The translations under genes and the position numbers were made by a program. Below, one piece after another: positions 53,192 through 64,000 of a DNA stretch of 64,000 nucleotides; the stretch's first letter is position 1, and each line of letters starts with the position of its first letter. The DNA is from Turritopsis dohrnii. Lineage: Eukaryota > Cnidaria > Hydrozoa > Anthoathecata > Oceaniidae. The notes below the pieces were generated by a model. It saw only the letters and a list, made by a program, of their open reading frames with translations. It was not told the origin of the DNA and searched no databases. Location: the NCBI GenBank assembly GCA_027922465.2, contig BQMF02000279.1:1-64000 (forward strand), given 5' to 3'.

Positions 53192-54015
53192 ACACATTTT
53201 TTTGTAAGCAACAAGTTATAAGCAACACTAGTAACTTTTCACTAAACGTTAAAGATAAAGATCATAAGGCCGAGGAAAAAGTGTGTCAGCATTTTTCTTG
53301 TGAGATAATCTCCGCGAGGGAGCCAATCATTTATCTACTTTCTTTGAGCGCATTGTTAATAATAAACAACTGCTGGTTCTCAGACCATTTCTCAATTGTT
53401 CTATATCTACTGACATCAGCATAGTATAACCCTCAAGTCTTATTATAACAGTACTACAAGCATCTTAGATAAATTAGCAACATGAAATACAGCACATTTT
53501 TTAAAATTTTTACACTGGTGGGTTGCAGTACTAGGTTGTACGCTCTATATAATGATTTGAATGTCCTACACTTTATACTTAGATACTTTAATTAAACAAC
53601 TAAAACGTACAAGAAGGTTTTCAAGATGGAACATATATGTATTTTTTTTAAATCACTCGCCCCACTCAAGGTTGAAGCCACTACAAGGAGTGGGACTACA
53701 TATTCCGGATGTTCATCCTAGCGTTAATCTCCCCGACTAGCCTTCATTTTCCCCGAAATACATCAGGGTATCAAGCTAGTTGCAGTACCTCCAGGAGTCG
53801 TGACTTTTTCAACACCCGACCTCAGCGGAGTTTGAACCCGCAATATTGGGTTCCCAAGCTCAACGCTTAAACACTAAGCCGCTACTGCTTAATTATTGAT
53901 TATTATTGATTAATGCTTAGCAACAAGCTAAGCAACACTACTACCAAAAAATGACCATTTTTTAAGCAACATTATTACTGACGTCTGACCTTGGTTGCTT
54001 ATAAAAAAAACGTGT
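53192..54015. repeat. family D MITE with nested insertion
   Basis: It is the reverse-oriented relative of the element at 17,778: GTAAGCAACAAG near the left and GGTTGCTTATAAAAAAAACG at the right end. Inner blocks (TTAGCAACATGAAAT, TGGGTTGCAGTAC, AATGACCATTTTTTAAGCAA) keep the same order. It is enlarged by a SINE and other sequence. Confidence 0.7.
53645..53890 (-). repeat. tRNA-derived SINE (type 3) nested in a MITE
   Basis: On the minus strand it begins GCAGTAGCGGCTTAGTGTTT (A box) with a B-box-like GCGGGTTCAAACTCCGC. Confidence 0.7.
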
Positions 54016-55034
54016 ATGCCATTATGAGCATTACGAATATACCTGGAGATAAATGCGATGAAAATGATTGCAACCACAAGTCTACTCAATCCTTCTTTGT
54101 TGTCCTTCATGTTTTCAGTTGTGAAAAAACCTTATGCAATAAACTACTCGAATGTTATTTTAAAATGGCGGAAGAACTGCCTCTACGTATGATAGGTAAT
54201 TATTGCGTATACCAGTTTTCAAACAAACTGTTAATTTTTATGAGGGTATGAGTAATTTGTGACAACGAAAATCGAAATGTTACACGATGTTGCTATTGAA
54301 AGCTGTTCAAACAGGAATATAAACGGATCATCTTAGTGGTAATGCGCCCGAACATTTTCCCAGACTCTTTTCAAAACTTCAAATAAAAGAAAACAGTTCG
54401 AATAATGTCCTTTGGAAATCAGCTTTTGAGATCAATTCCGCATGATTGAAGTTCTAGTTGATACTCTCTGTCACTTAACAAAAGCTTTCGCGGAAAAGAA
54501 TTTGATTGGAGGATTGATCACGGCGAAAATGGAATATTGGAAAGCAGCAAAAACGTTTACTCTCCACCCTCCACCCTCCACCCTCGTTGAAGAACTTCTC
54601 AACAATGTCCAAAAAACGTAATATCTCTTTTAAAAAGCTGTTTTATGTGAAATTAAAACTAGTATATAAATACAAATTTCGGTTGCATAAAAAACCCTCC
54701 ATCATAATAATTAAAACAAAACTTGAACTACCACCTTTTGTCTCGCGTGCACAGACAAACTTGTTGAAACACAACTACTAGAACGTTTGGGTAACCGAGT
54801 TGATTAGTGTTTTTATCGAAATAAACGTTGCGTTTAGGTTAGAAAAGGGAGCGAAAATATATTAAAAACACTGATATCGTATACTTGTTCTAAAAAACCT
54901 CATAAAATATGGGTAAAAAGCCGGTCAGCAAGAGAGATTTTGAAGTTACATTTGCATTGTTCGTTGCTTTCAACTGTCACCATAATCTAAGTGGCTACCG
55001 TCGTCTCCACGTCTAATCTACAGCGGTAACAAGA

Positions 55035-56934
55035 TCATTTAAAACATACGGGACCGATATGATATGATAGCGAAGATACATCATCAACCGAATTGAAGTC
55101 AGGGTCTGCATTTGTGTGGATTTGAAAGTCATCCAAAGGCAAACCGTCAACGTCACTTGAAGCCAGTGTTACTGTTACACTGCATTTCGAACCCTAAAAA
55201 GCATGCTATAAACATCAATTCGAACCGTAAAAGGCATATTATAAACATCAATTCAGCGGATTTCATTTTCAAACGCTGGGTCTGGCCTTTTCTGTATACC
55301 CTTTCCTTCCATTAAAGGTGAATTTTACTGCTCTGGGTCTACTGAGGGCCAAAAACAACAAAATAAACAACCGAATAAACAAACAAACAAACAATAAACA
55401 GTAGTCCTTACATTACACGATCTTTTCTTCGATTGAATGTATGTCTGCGGGATAGTTCGGCTATCCTCGTGTTTCCATTTTAATTTACGAAATTTGATAT
55501 CTTCTATCTGAGCCGATCTGGATGTAGTGATGGTGAAGTTTTGTGTGGCATGTTCGCTGAGCAGGCGAAGGAAATTCAACTGAGATCGGCCGAAGAAAGC
55601 GTAAGTGATCTAAACAGAATGGAATGTTACTTTTTACATCTAATATGCGTCACTTTGAGTTTTATGATATGAGCAATGTTTTGTTTACAAATTAGTATTA
55701 AGTGAGTACTTTTGTAATAATGATATTTTTCCACCATAATAAAGATCAAACACCTTTCCTTATAATCTTTCACAGAGAGAAAATTTGTTGAAAAATCGCT
55801 ACGGAGGAGTATTTTTCTATAGAAATGTACGCACAATTCCAATGAAAATGCACTTCGTCGCAGGGACTTTTTGATGATTTTGTCCACTGGGTTTCAAACA
55901 ATATTATTCTGCATGATTCATGAAAAAGAGTGTAAAGAAACGTTCAATTTCATGCAATTGTTACACTGAATCGTTAGGTTTTTATAAATGTTTCAGTACA
56001 GAAGTCGAATTTTTAAAATCATTTCGTTTGAGAGGCATTTCATGTAACTACCGCTCTTCGAATTGTTAAAAAAAAATTGAGATCTTACTCGTTGGCCTTG
56101 AGGTGTCTCGCTGAACCACTTCTTTGCATCTACAGAAGACGAATACTTCTCGTCAACCTTAAAAGATAAACGAGATGAAATAAAAGTTGTTTTTTAACCT
56201 CGACTCGATCTGCTTCAATTTTGTCACCCACACAGTAGGCTAGCCACATATGATCCTTCATTTTGTTTCAGTGGAGGGACTGTATCAAGATTCGTGTTTT
56301 CCTTACCAGACCCCCTTACCACTGTTGCTAAGTCACAGTGGCCAAGGTTACAAGGTGTTAACTAGAACTCACCAAATTTCCTCCTTGGTCGGGAGGAAAA
56401 CAGGTCTCTCCACCGGAGGTGAAATTACAAAAAACCAACACTGCATCGGCTTCGTTTCCTTGATTGGGATCGATCCAATAATATCCTGTCAGATGAAGAG
56501 CAAAGAAATTCATTTATGGACGATTAAAAATGGACGGAACTCATTTAAACCAAACATTTTCTGATATTTCCTGTTGGTCGATACCAAGTGTATTCTTACA
56601 ACACGATATGCCCTCCCCCTATGAATCTGACGCCTGACACACGAGGACTGTGAACAACGTTTGCAGACAAACGAAGGGAGACGGGGGGAGAAAAATCCAT
56701 ACCATCCTTGTAGTTCTTGGCACATTTCAGCATGTCCTTGCAATATCGTGCAGGGTTATCTTTTTTTCCTTCAGGATTTTTCATCGAATCGATTGTTTTC
56801 TTCATTTTTACCACTTCTTTGAAACTATCTTCCTGTACACTCCTCCTTTGACGTCTTTTTGATTTATAAGATCCTCCACCAGGCGTTTCATAATAACCAT
56901 CGTATGGACCTAACCGATAACCGGATTGCATCGG
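55035..56934 (-). other. COLFI C-propeptide of the collagen (5 exons)
   Basis: Exons 56703-56934, 56373-56485, 56089-56157, 55412-55609 and 55035-55193 join in frame and stop at TGA 55035-55037. A basic SKRRQRRSV site fits furin/proprotein cleavage of the propeptide. Family landmarks are [60 protein letters not shown] and the terminal IGPVCFK. The propeptide directs chain selection and trimerisation. Confidence 0.93.
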
Positions 56935-59900
56935 CTAAAAACACAAACGTTGGCATGGTAAGTGTGTCCACAAAAAAAAAACACGTCAGTAAATAAAATA
57001 AAGACTTACAAATACTCTGGAGATTCCCTGGAACGAAATCAGAAAGGTATTGTTAAAATACAAAAAAAATGTTTTGAAGAAGCCTTCAATTCAGTCGCTA
57101 TATAATTCAATAATTCAGACTTACTGGTGGTCCGGGTGGTCCCTAAAATATCCAATAAAAGTAGTGTATGTTTACTGTGGAGGGATAGCATGTGATGTTT
57201 GTGGAATACAGCAGAAAAGAATCAACAGGAAATTTAAATGCTTATATTTAATTTTGCACGATCACAATATGTATTATCTGATAGTGTTACGAATTTCACA
57301 CTGAACACCTCTTTCGATAAAAGCTTTTAAAACAACTACCACTCCACAACATAATTTGAGATAGCTACCACCCCAAACTTCGAACTGGCATGTTATTCCG
57401 CGTAACCAGAACACCATTTCAAGCTATTTCTCATAAACTTAAACGACGTGTTTATGTTGTAAGATGAAAACAACTAGATTCATACCGGTGGGCCAGCATT
57501 TCCCTAAAGAAATGAAAATTATTATTATTCAGACTTCATGGATTTTTCCTAGCATAGTCTTCCATCACAGTTACCAGTCAAACACCCAACAATACACATT
57601 CATTGGAATAACGTAACATTTTCTTAAGATTAGGAGAAAATTAGACACACCTTTTCACCGCTGATTCCACGATCACCTTTCGACCCCTAGAACATTGATT
57701 TATCATTCATTAGTGATTTTCCAACATGACCTATTAGTCAGGGTCACAATTCTAGAAGGTCCCAGCACATTGATACTCTCTTCCAATCACTCAGCTAGAT
57801 AACCAGCTAAGAGCTGAAAGGACGAGTTCTCCCAGCCAATGAAATACATTGAGCATGCGCATCTGCCATTATGAGTCATCAAGGAGTTTTTAAATCATAA
57901 AATCATAATAAGTTTGTAGCGAAATCAAGTTTTCAATGTGTACGTGAGTACTTCAACTCGAATTCAACCAATCAACTGATTCATGAAAAACTAGTCACTT
58001 TTAGATAATGATAAAAAGGTCAGGTACTCATTAAAACCGGGGGGAGGTGGGAAAGATATATGAAAATCTCAACATTGGCTTGGACTTGTCAACATACCTT
58101 GAAACCGAATGACCCCTACAATATAAACAAACAAAACGTTTTTGAATGACGATGAAATAAACAATAAAATTGGTTGATACGAAAAAGGATTTCATCTTAC
58201 TTTTGCTCCTCTTAAGCCGTTCCTCCCGTTCTTGCCATTGTCACCAGGAGCTCCCTAAAAACCATTTTATATTGCATTATAAATTTCCTTGACAAAATAG
58301 CATAAAAGACTTGGTGGAACACTTCTACCAGTATCTTACAGATTTTCCTTGCGGTCCGCGTAATCCCATCATTCCATCAAGCCCATTTGCACCCTAAAAT
58401 ATGGCGGGTTAAAAATTAAAGAAAGCTATAATAGTTTATAAGGATTTTAGTAATCAAATCATATGCATACTTTTTCTCCTTTTGGGCCGACTTCGCCTGG
58501 TGGACCAGTGACTCCTGCAGGTCCCTAAACAGGATAAAGAATAGGATAAAAAATTAACAGCGGTTTTACCTTCACACCAACAGGAGAGAATATTCATAAG
58601 AATTACTTAAAAGTGCAAGCAATGTATAAGAAACTAGACGACGGCTTTCATGGACAACGCACCTGTTCACCTTTAAGGCCTTGTGATCCTTTTGCACCAG
58701 GAGGTCCAATTGGTCCCTACACCAAATAAACTCCTTTTGAAATAAACTGAAATTTAAGCTCATTGCCCAAACAATGCCTCATTATCTTAACTAATATATC
58801 TCCGTAATGATAGTTATAACTATTGCCAATAAAAATTTCAGTAGGACTAAATTATCAGAGATCATCACTAAGGACTAGCGTCGAAGAGCATTTTCATTGA
58901 AATTGTGTGTAAATATCAATAGAAATGCACTCGATCGCAGAGATTTTTAAGCAAATTTGCCCACTGGGAGCTAAATTCGTATTGAGATGCTCAGAGAATT
59001 AAATCCTTACAGCTAAACCTGGATTTCCGGGCAAACCCGGAGGGCCTGGACCTCCCTGCGGACCCTAAAAAAAGATAATTTTAGAGTTAAATTAAGATTA
59101 AAAACATTGTATCAGATCGGTCATAAGCTGACTTCGTAATATAAAAAGAGATATTCGAATTATTTTACTGAAAACGTACAGGCAAGCCTCGACCACCAGG
59201 GAGTCCCGCTGGTCCAGCAATACCACGTTGTCCCTAAAATATAAGAAAACATAATTTTTACTCATGTAGTCTCTATCAATATTTTGTCAGTATGGAATTC
59301 ATAATCATACTCACAGGTAATCCAGGGGGACCAATGGGTCCATTTATGCCAGGAGGACCAGGTTCACCCTGCAAAATAACACGGATATAGTTTATAAAAT
59401 ACTGCATTTTACAACCTCCTGTTTACTCTCATGAAAAAAAAAAGACATTATACTTTTACGCCAGAAGCTCCTCTTTTTCCTTGTTCACCCGACGGGCCTT
59501 CTGGACCCTAGAATTATATCACATAATGTTCTCACTGAGAAAGAAATGCACTCTCACCAAAAGATACGAATGAAACAGAAAACAGATCGTTACGTTGGCA
59601 ACTCATTTACAAGAAATAGCTAGAGTATACATACTGGTGGACCAGTTGGACCCCTTTCACCTTCTTCTCCTGAAATGCCTTGAGGCCCCTAAGTATGCGA
59701 ATTTCAACAAGGTCAAGAAAGCGTTCCAAATGACTGTTTATTTTTATGCGGATTCATTGAGATCAAAAACTTACTGGCTCGCCAACACTTCCTTTACTAC
59801 CATCTTTACCTGGTCCTCCGTCCAAACCCTAACACAACAACAAGTAGATATAGGCTGGGTTCCACATATATGATCATTTACAATGAAAGCAAAATACAAG

Positions 59901-62900
59901 AAGGGCATAACAAAATAATGTACTCACTGGAGGGCCAGGCAAACCAGGAGAACCATCTTTTCCAGGCTGGCCTTCAGCACCCTATTAAACAGTTGAAATT
60001 TATTGCACATAAAACCTTTGACATCGTGCATGGCTAATGCAATTTAAGTGAAGAGAAACACATACTTTCACACCTCGCAAACCAAGTGACCCCTTAGGTC
60101 CAGTTACACCTTTTCGACCCTATAGAAATGAAATCAAATGTTCTAGAATTGCCCTTTTTACATTTTAGAAAAGAAAAAAGAAAGATATCGCAAAACATTA
60201 CCTGAACTCCTCGGATTCCTCGTTCACCTTTGTCTCCTTTCGAACCTTTGTATCCCTAAAGTTACAGAGATGGAGAATCATTGCCCTGGTAAATTTCTCA
60301 ATTTAACTGAAAATAAATCAAAATCATAACTTACAATTTGTCCCTGTTTTCCAGGCTCCCCTTTGACACCTGGTTTTCCAGGAATTCCCTGTAAATACAA
60401 AGTTATTTTAATTCAAGAAAGAACTTTCTAACCATAATAAAGTTTTAGGTTATCAAAAGATAAATATAGTACCATATCCCCTTGCTTCCCCTGTAATCCT
60501 AGATTGCCTGGTTTACCAATGTTTCCCTGGAAAAACATATTTGTATGGTGTAAATTTCGAATTAACATTTTAAAGCAAAAGAAATTAACAACAAATACTT
60601 TACCTTATCTCCTACTGGACCTGGTTTCCCTCTTTCACCTTGAAGGCCAGGTTCACCCTAAATAATTTAAAGAAACGTAATTAATTATTTGGTTAGTTTG
60701 AAAGTATTGAAGTTCAGATCTAGATTATTCAATTCACATCAAGTTTACGTAAATATTATACTTTTCCATCTACCCTATCAACCTTTTTAATACTGACATT
60801 AAGTGGTATTTAATTTTGGTGTGATAAGAGCTGCTTGGAGAAAAACAGCAAAGGACACAAGTGTCTGAACTATCCATTTTTCATTTGTAGCTCTTTCAAC
60901 CCTAAATTGGGTTTGACTAGATTTTAGGAGTTGTAGATTTATGACTGTCATAAAAAGGATTGATAAGGTATTTATTATGTCAAAAAAGGGTTGATAATTA
61001 ACTTTGATTTAAATGGGAACTTGAAGGATTATCAATAGTCATACCCTCAATCCGGTATTCCCTCTATCACCTGGTGGGCCATCTTTGCCAGGTATACCCT
61101 AAAGAAAAATAAGAAAATCTAATTAAAATATTACCAAAAACCATTGATCAAAACATGAAAGTATCGCGTATGTTTAATACTCACAACCGGACCTTGCAGT
61201 CCAGGCTCTCCTGGAATACCGATTGGTCCAGGTGGTCCCTAAACACAGAGATTCCACGGTGACAAAATTTTATCACAATAAAAAAGACAAAGCAATAAAA
61301 AAAGATTAGGAAAGAAATTCCAAACATTAATAAGAATGTACCTTACTTCCTCTTGGTCCAGGCTTGCCAGTAGATCCTCTATTTCCAATAGGGCCCTGCA
61401 GAAATGAGCATAAGGAAATGAATTAAAATTATATGTCACATTTTCTGTTTGAACGGTCAACCAATAAGAAACGGATTAACCATTACCACTGGTCCAGGGT
61501 AACCTCGTTCGCCTTGTGGTCCAGGTGGTCCAACTTCTCCCTTTCAAGTAAAAACGAAAAATGATTGTCCACACATTGGGTGATAAAGTTTCCCAAAATG
61601 AATGTAAAATTCTAATATTTCGAATATGAGCACCTGTTCCCCTCTGCTACCATCTTTACCAGGAGAACCAGGAAGACCCATATTTCCCTAAAGTATGAGG
61701 ACAATGCTTAATACACAGATGAATGTCAAAAATTTGTTTTTTTCTGAATAGTGTGCAAAAAATTGTCAATATCTGAGAACTGCAATCTGAAACGTCTTGT
61801 TTCAGATTCAGTTTTATCAAATCACATTTTCATTCTTAACATCTTATTTTAACAAAATCATACATAAATAGTACCATTTTCTTCCTTTCTCTCTTATATC
61901 TTATATCTCACACCTTTTTACAATGATTAAAATAATGAGCAACACACAAAAAATGTATCCATGTTCAGCAGTGAGAGGTAAAAATCCAACATACAGGAAT
62001 TAAAACAACCAGTGTTGAGTTTCAACTTTTTATAAAATAACTGACCTTTTCACCATCTTTACCGATTTTTCCCGGCTTACCAGGAAACCCAGGTTTTCCC
62101 TTCAATGAAATAACAATCATTTTAGCAAAACTTTGACTTTTCAATACACATATAGAAATCCACTAACAACCACTCACTCTACTCCCTTTTGGCCCTTGTT
62201 TGCCAGGTTTTCCAATGTTACCAGAAGGACCCTAGTATCAAACATACAACAATTTTGAAGACTGATTCATAACTGACTGAAAATTTTGGTTCTAACAGGT
62301 GGTCAGCTGCCCTTAAAAATCCCCCATCAAACCTGATGGTATTTGTGTAGTAAATTATTTTACTGGTACTCTCATTGTGTTCCTGTATTTGCATCAATAG
62401 AATTTGCAATTCATTCTTATATGCAACTTAAGGGTTGACCCAAAATGTATTCAAAGACATTCGATTCCATCAAACATGTGAATTCTCATCAAACATTCCA
62501 TCAAACATACGAAAAAAATGTTTGATGAAGTATTTGGACAGCTTTCTACTAGAACCATACGACAATTTAAATATAATAACAATATGAAAAATAGACCGAA
62601 CAAATTCATTCTATTTAAATCCAAGTAGCTAGATTATAAATAAAATAGATTATAAATAAAACAAGCTTATGTACACCTCATATCTCTGATGCTGGTTTAG
62701 ACTAAAGTCGAAATATAAGAATTTCATAATCTTGTTTTATTTATAATCTCGCTACTTGGATTTAAACAAAATGTATTTATTTGGTCTATCTTTCATGTTA
62801 TTTTTAACCAGCCCTAAGGTAGTCAAAAAAAGAACTAACCGTTTCACCTTTCAGACCACGTTGTCCAGGAACACCTTGAGGACCAGGCTTACCCTAGAAA

Positions 62901-64000
62901 GATTTAACATGAAAAACTGTCAGATGAAATCATTTAAGGCAAAGTTTTAAGAATGGTGGCTACTTACTTGAATTCCATGTTCGCCAGGGGGTCCCGTTTT
63001 ACCAGGTATCCCAGGCGGACCCTTGAAACAGAAAATGGGGTAATATTATTGGTGAATTAATCAAATATAATAATTAAATGAGACTACGTTTGTTCAATAT
63101 GAATTTCAAACTCAAGATTTCAAGTTTCAAGATGTTACTGTTTACTTTAAAATAATTAAATTATGTTAAACATACCATAATGCCTTGAACACCAGGGGGA
63201 CCTTCAGATCCTTTAGGACCAGATGGACCCTAGAAGAAACTCGTCATTGAAAATAACTTATGCTCAACACTTGTTAACAAAGAAAAAAATACTCTAAATG
63301 TTCCACTACCATTTTCCCAGACATGCCTTTGATCCCTGGTTCACCAGCATCACCCTGAAGAAACCACAGTAATATATTACTACAAATGTATCCAAACTTA
63401 CCAATAGTTAAAAAATCACAGCATGGATAACACAGAAACCAAGAGTTTTGAGAATATAAAACTTGCCTTATCGCCAGGTTTGCCAGGTTTACCAGTCTTC
63501 CCTTTGTCTCCCTAAAAATTGAAAGGTTTGTCATCATCTATGATGTTAGAGAATCGAAAGTATCACTTCAAAAGGTTTAAAATTACCTTTAATCCATCTT
63601 TTCCAGGAGCTCCCGTTTGACCAGGATCACCTGGCTTACCCTAAATGTTAGAAATTGATGTTTTTTATCTTAAAAATCTTGATGTGAGGTTAAATCAAAA
63701 TTATTTTCATCTGTATTTTACCTGTCTACCAGACAATCCACGTTGACCAGGTGGCCCTCGATCACCAGCAGGTCCCTAAGACAGATAAATTAAAGGTAAG
63801 AACATAACATAGAATACGGAAGATATAAAATTCAACTTCAATAAAAAACATACTCTTGGTCCAGGTAGCCCATGTGGCCCCGGTGGTCCAGGCTTGCCAG
63901 GTACTCCCTGTTATAAGCAGAAAGCAAACAAATAATTAGTCTGTGCATCAAACCTTTAAGTCACACTTTATAGACACTATGTATGAAGAAAGTTACCATA
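55035..64000 (-). CDS. fibrillar (clade A/B/C-type) collagen alpha chain, 3' part
   Basis: The gene runs beyond the right edge. Coding exons (minus): one starting 63997 and cut by the edge, then 63854-63907, 63722-63775, 63587-63640, 63467-63511, 63310-63354, 63176-63229, 62968-63021, 62840-62893, 62178-62231, 62046-62099, 61634-61687, 61487-61540, 61342-61395, 61185-61238, 61045-61098, 60604-60657, 60473-60526, 60335-60388, 60202-60255, 60066-60119, 59928-59981, 59775-59828, 59635-59688, 59454-59507, 59315-59368, 59180-59233, 59011-59064, 58663-58716, 58471-58524, 58340-58393, 58201-58254, 58098-58115, 57651-57686, 57486-57503, 57125-57142, 57010-57027, followed by the C-propeptide exons. 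Twenty-nine are 54 bp. Each starts with a whole Gly codon, the hallmark of fibrillar collagen genes. The protein would form trimeric extracellular fibrils. Confidence 0.95.
55776..55885. repeat. family A MITE in collagen intron
   Basis: AATTTGTTGAAAAATCGCTA at the left and CGCAGGGACTTTTTGATGA near the right, with a TTTCTATAGAAAT core. Confidence 0.65.
58880..58970. repeat. family A MITE in collagen intron, 5'-truncated
   Basis: GAAGAGCATTTTCATTGAAA at the left and CGCAGAGATTTTTAAGCAAA then TTTGCCCACTGGG at the right. Confidence 0.65.

Larger units (their letters stand above)
50000..55034. other. gene-poor interval between vWA/TSP1 and collagen genes
   Basis: It must hold the missing first exon(s) and promoter of the vWA/TSP1 gene and the collagen 3' untranslated region, but I could not place them. 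The rest is transposable-element debris, listed separately. A (GACA)n tract lies near 52,475-52,500. Confidence 0.55.

Noticed and set aside
49752..57027. Collagen and vWA/TSP1 exons as one giant gene
   Set aside because: The collagen ends with a complete COLFI domain and a stop at 55035-55037; about 5 kb of repeats separates it from the first vWA exon found.

Overview
This looks like nuclear DNA of a non-bilaterian animal, most likely a cnidarian (perhaps an anthozoan; the taxon is inferred, not proven). It is AT-rich. Host genes have many short phase-matched exons, among them a fibrillar collagen built of 54-bp Gly-X-Y exons and a gene of vWA and thrombospondin type 1 (TSP1) modules ending in a cysteine domain that I associate with cnidarian secreted proteins. 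tRNA-derived SINEs, MITEs and minisatellites fill introns and spacers.

Positions 1 to about 14,150 are an intronless, tightly packed Polinton/Maverick-type (adintovirus-like) element, cut by the left window edge. It carries protein-primed family B DNA polymerase, retroviral-type integrase, A32-type packaging ATPase, a double-jelly-roll major capsid protein, an ssDNA-binding-like protein, SAP-domain proteins, several small membrane or coiled-coil virion-type proteins, ankyrin repeats, and an 81-aa protein that closely resembles the PP1-binding core of PPP1R15/GADD34. Two genes (capsid and a 149-aa membrane protein) have in-frame stops, so this copy is probably decaying. Five perfect palindromes sit at gene 3' ends, including all three convergent junctions seen. 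They resemble the hairpin transcript ends of giant viruses and virophages. The right terminal repeat was not identified.

15,890-21,420 (minus) is a complete 11-exon quiescin sulfhydryl oxidase (QSOX) gene whose splice phases give one 649-aa reading frame. 21,421-27,258 is repeat-rich with no supported gene. 27,259-27,708 and 29,751-31,055 (plus) are two related one-exon genes for secreted proteins with an NGCKCxC motif. The second carries 23 copies of a 12-residue DQPRGGDSFRTN-type repeat.

31,898-49,999 (minus) is a secreted vWA/TSP1 protein gene. I mapped 38 exons (about 2,383 residues): four vWA domains, 24 TSP1-type repeats and a C-terminal cysteine domain. The 5' exon(s) with the signal peptide were not found. 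50,000-55,034 is an intergenic stretch of nested transposable-element debris. 55,035 to the right edge (minus) is the 3' part of a fibrillar collagen gene: a complete COLFI propeptide and more than 30 short collagen exons.

The host genes share an extracellular-matrix theme. QSOX makes disulfides in secreted proteins, and collagen propeptides and TSP1 repeats are cysteine-rich secretory products. That they work together is inference from position and class only.
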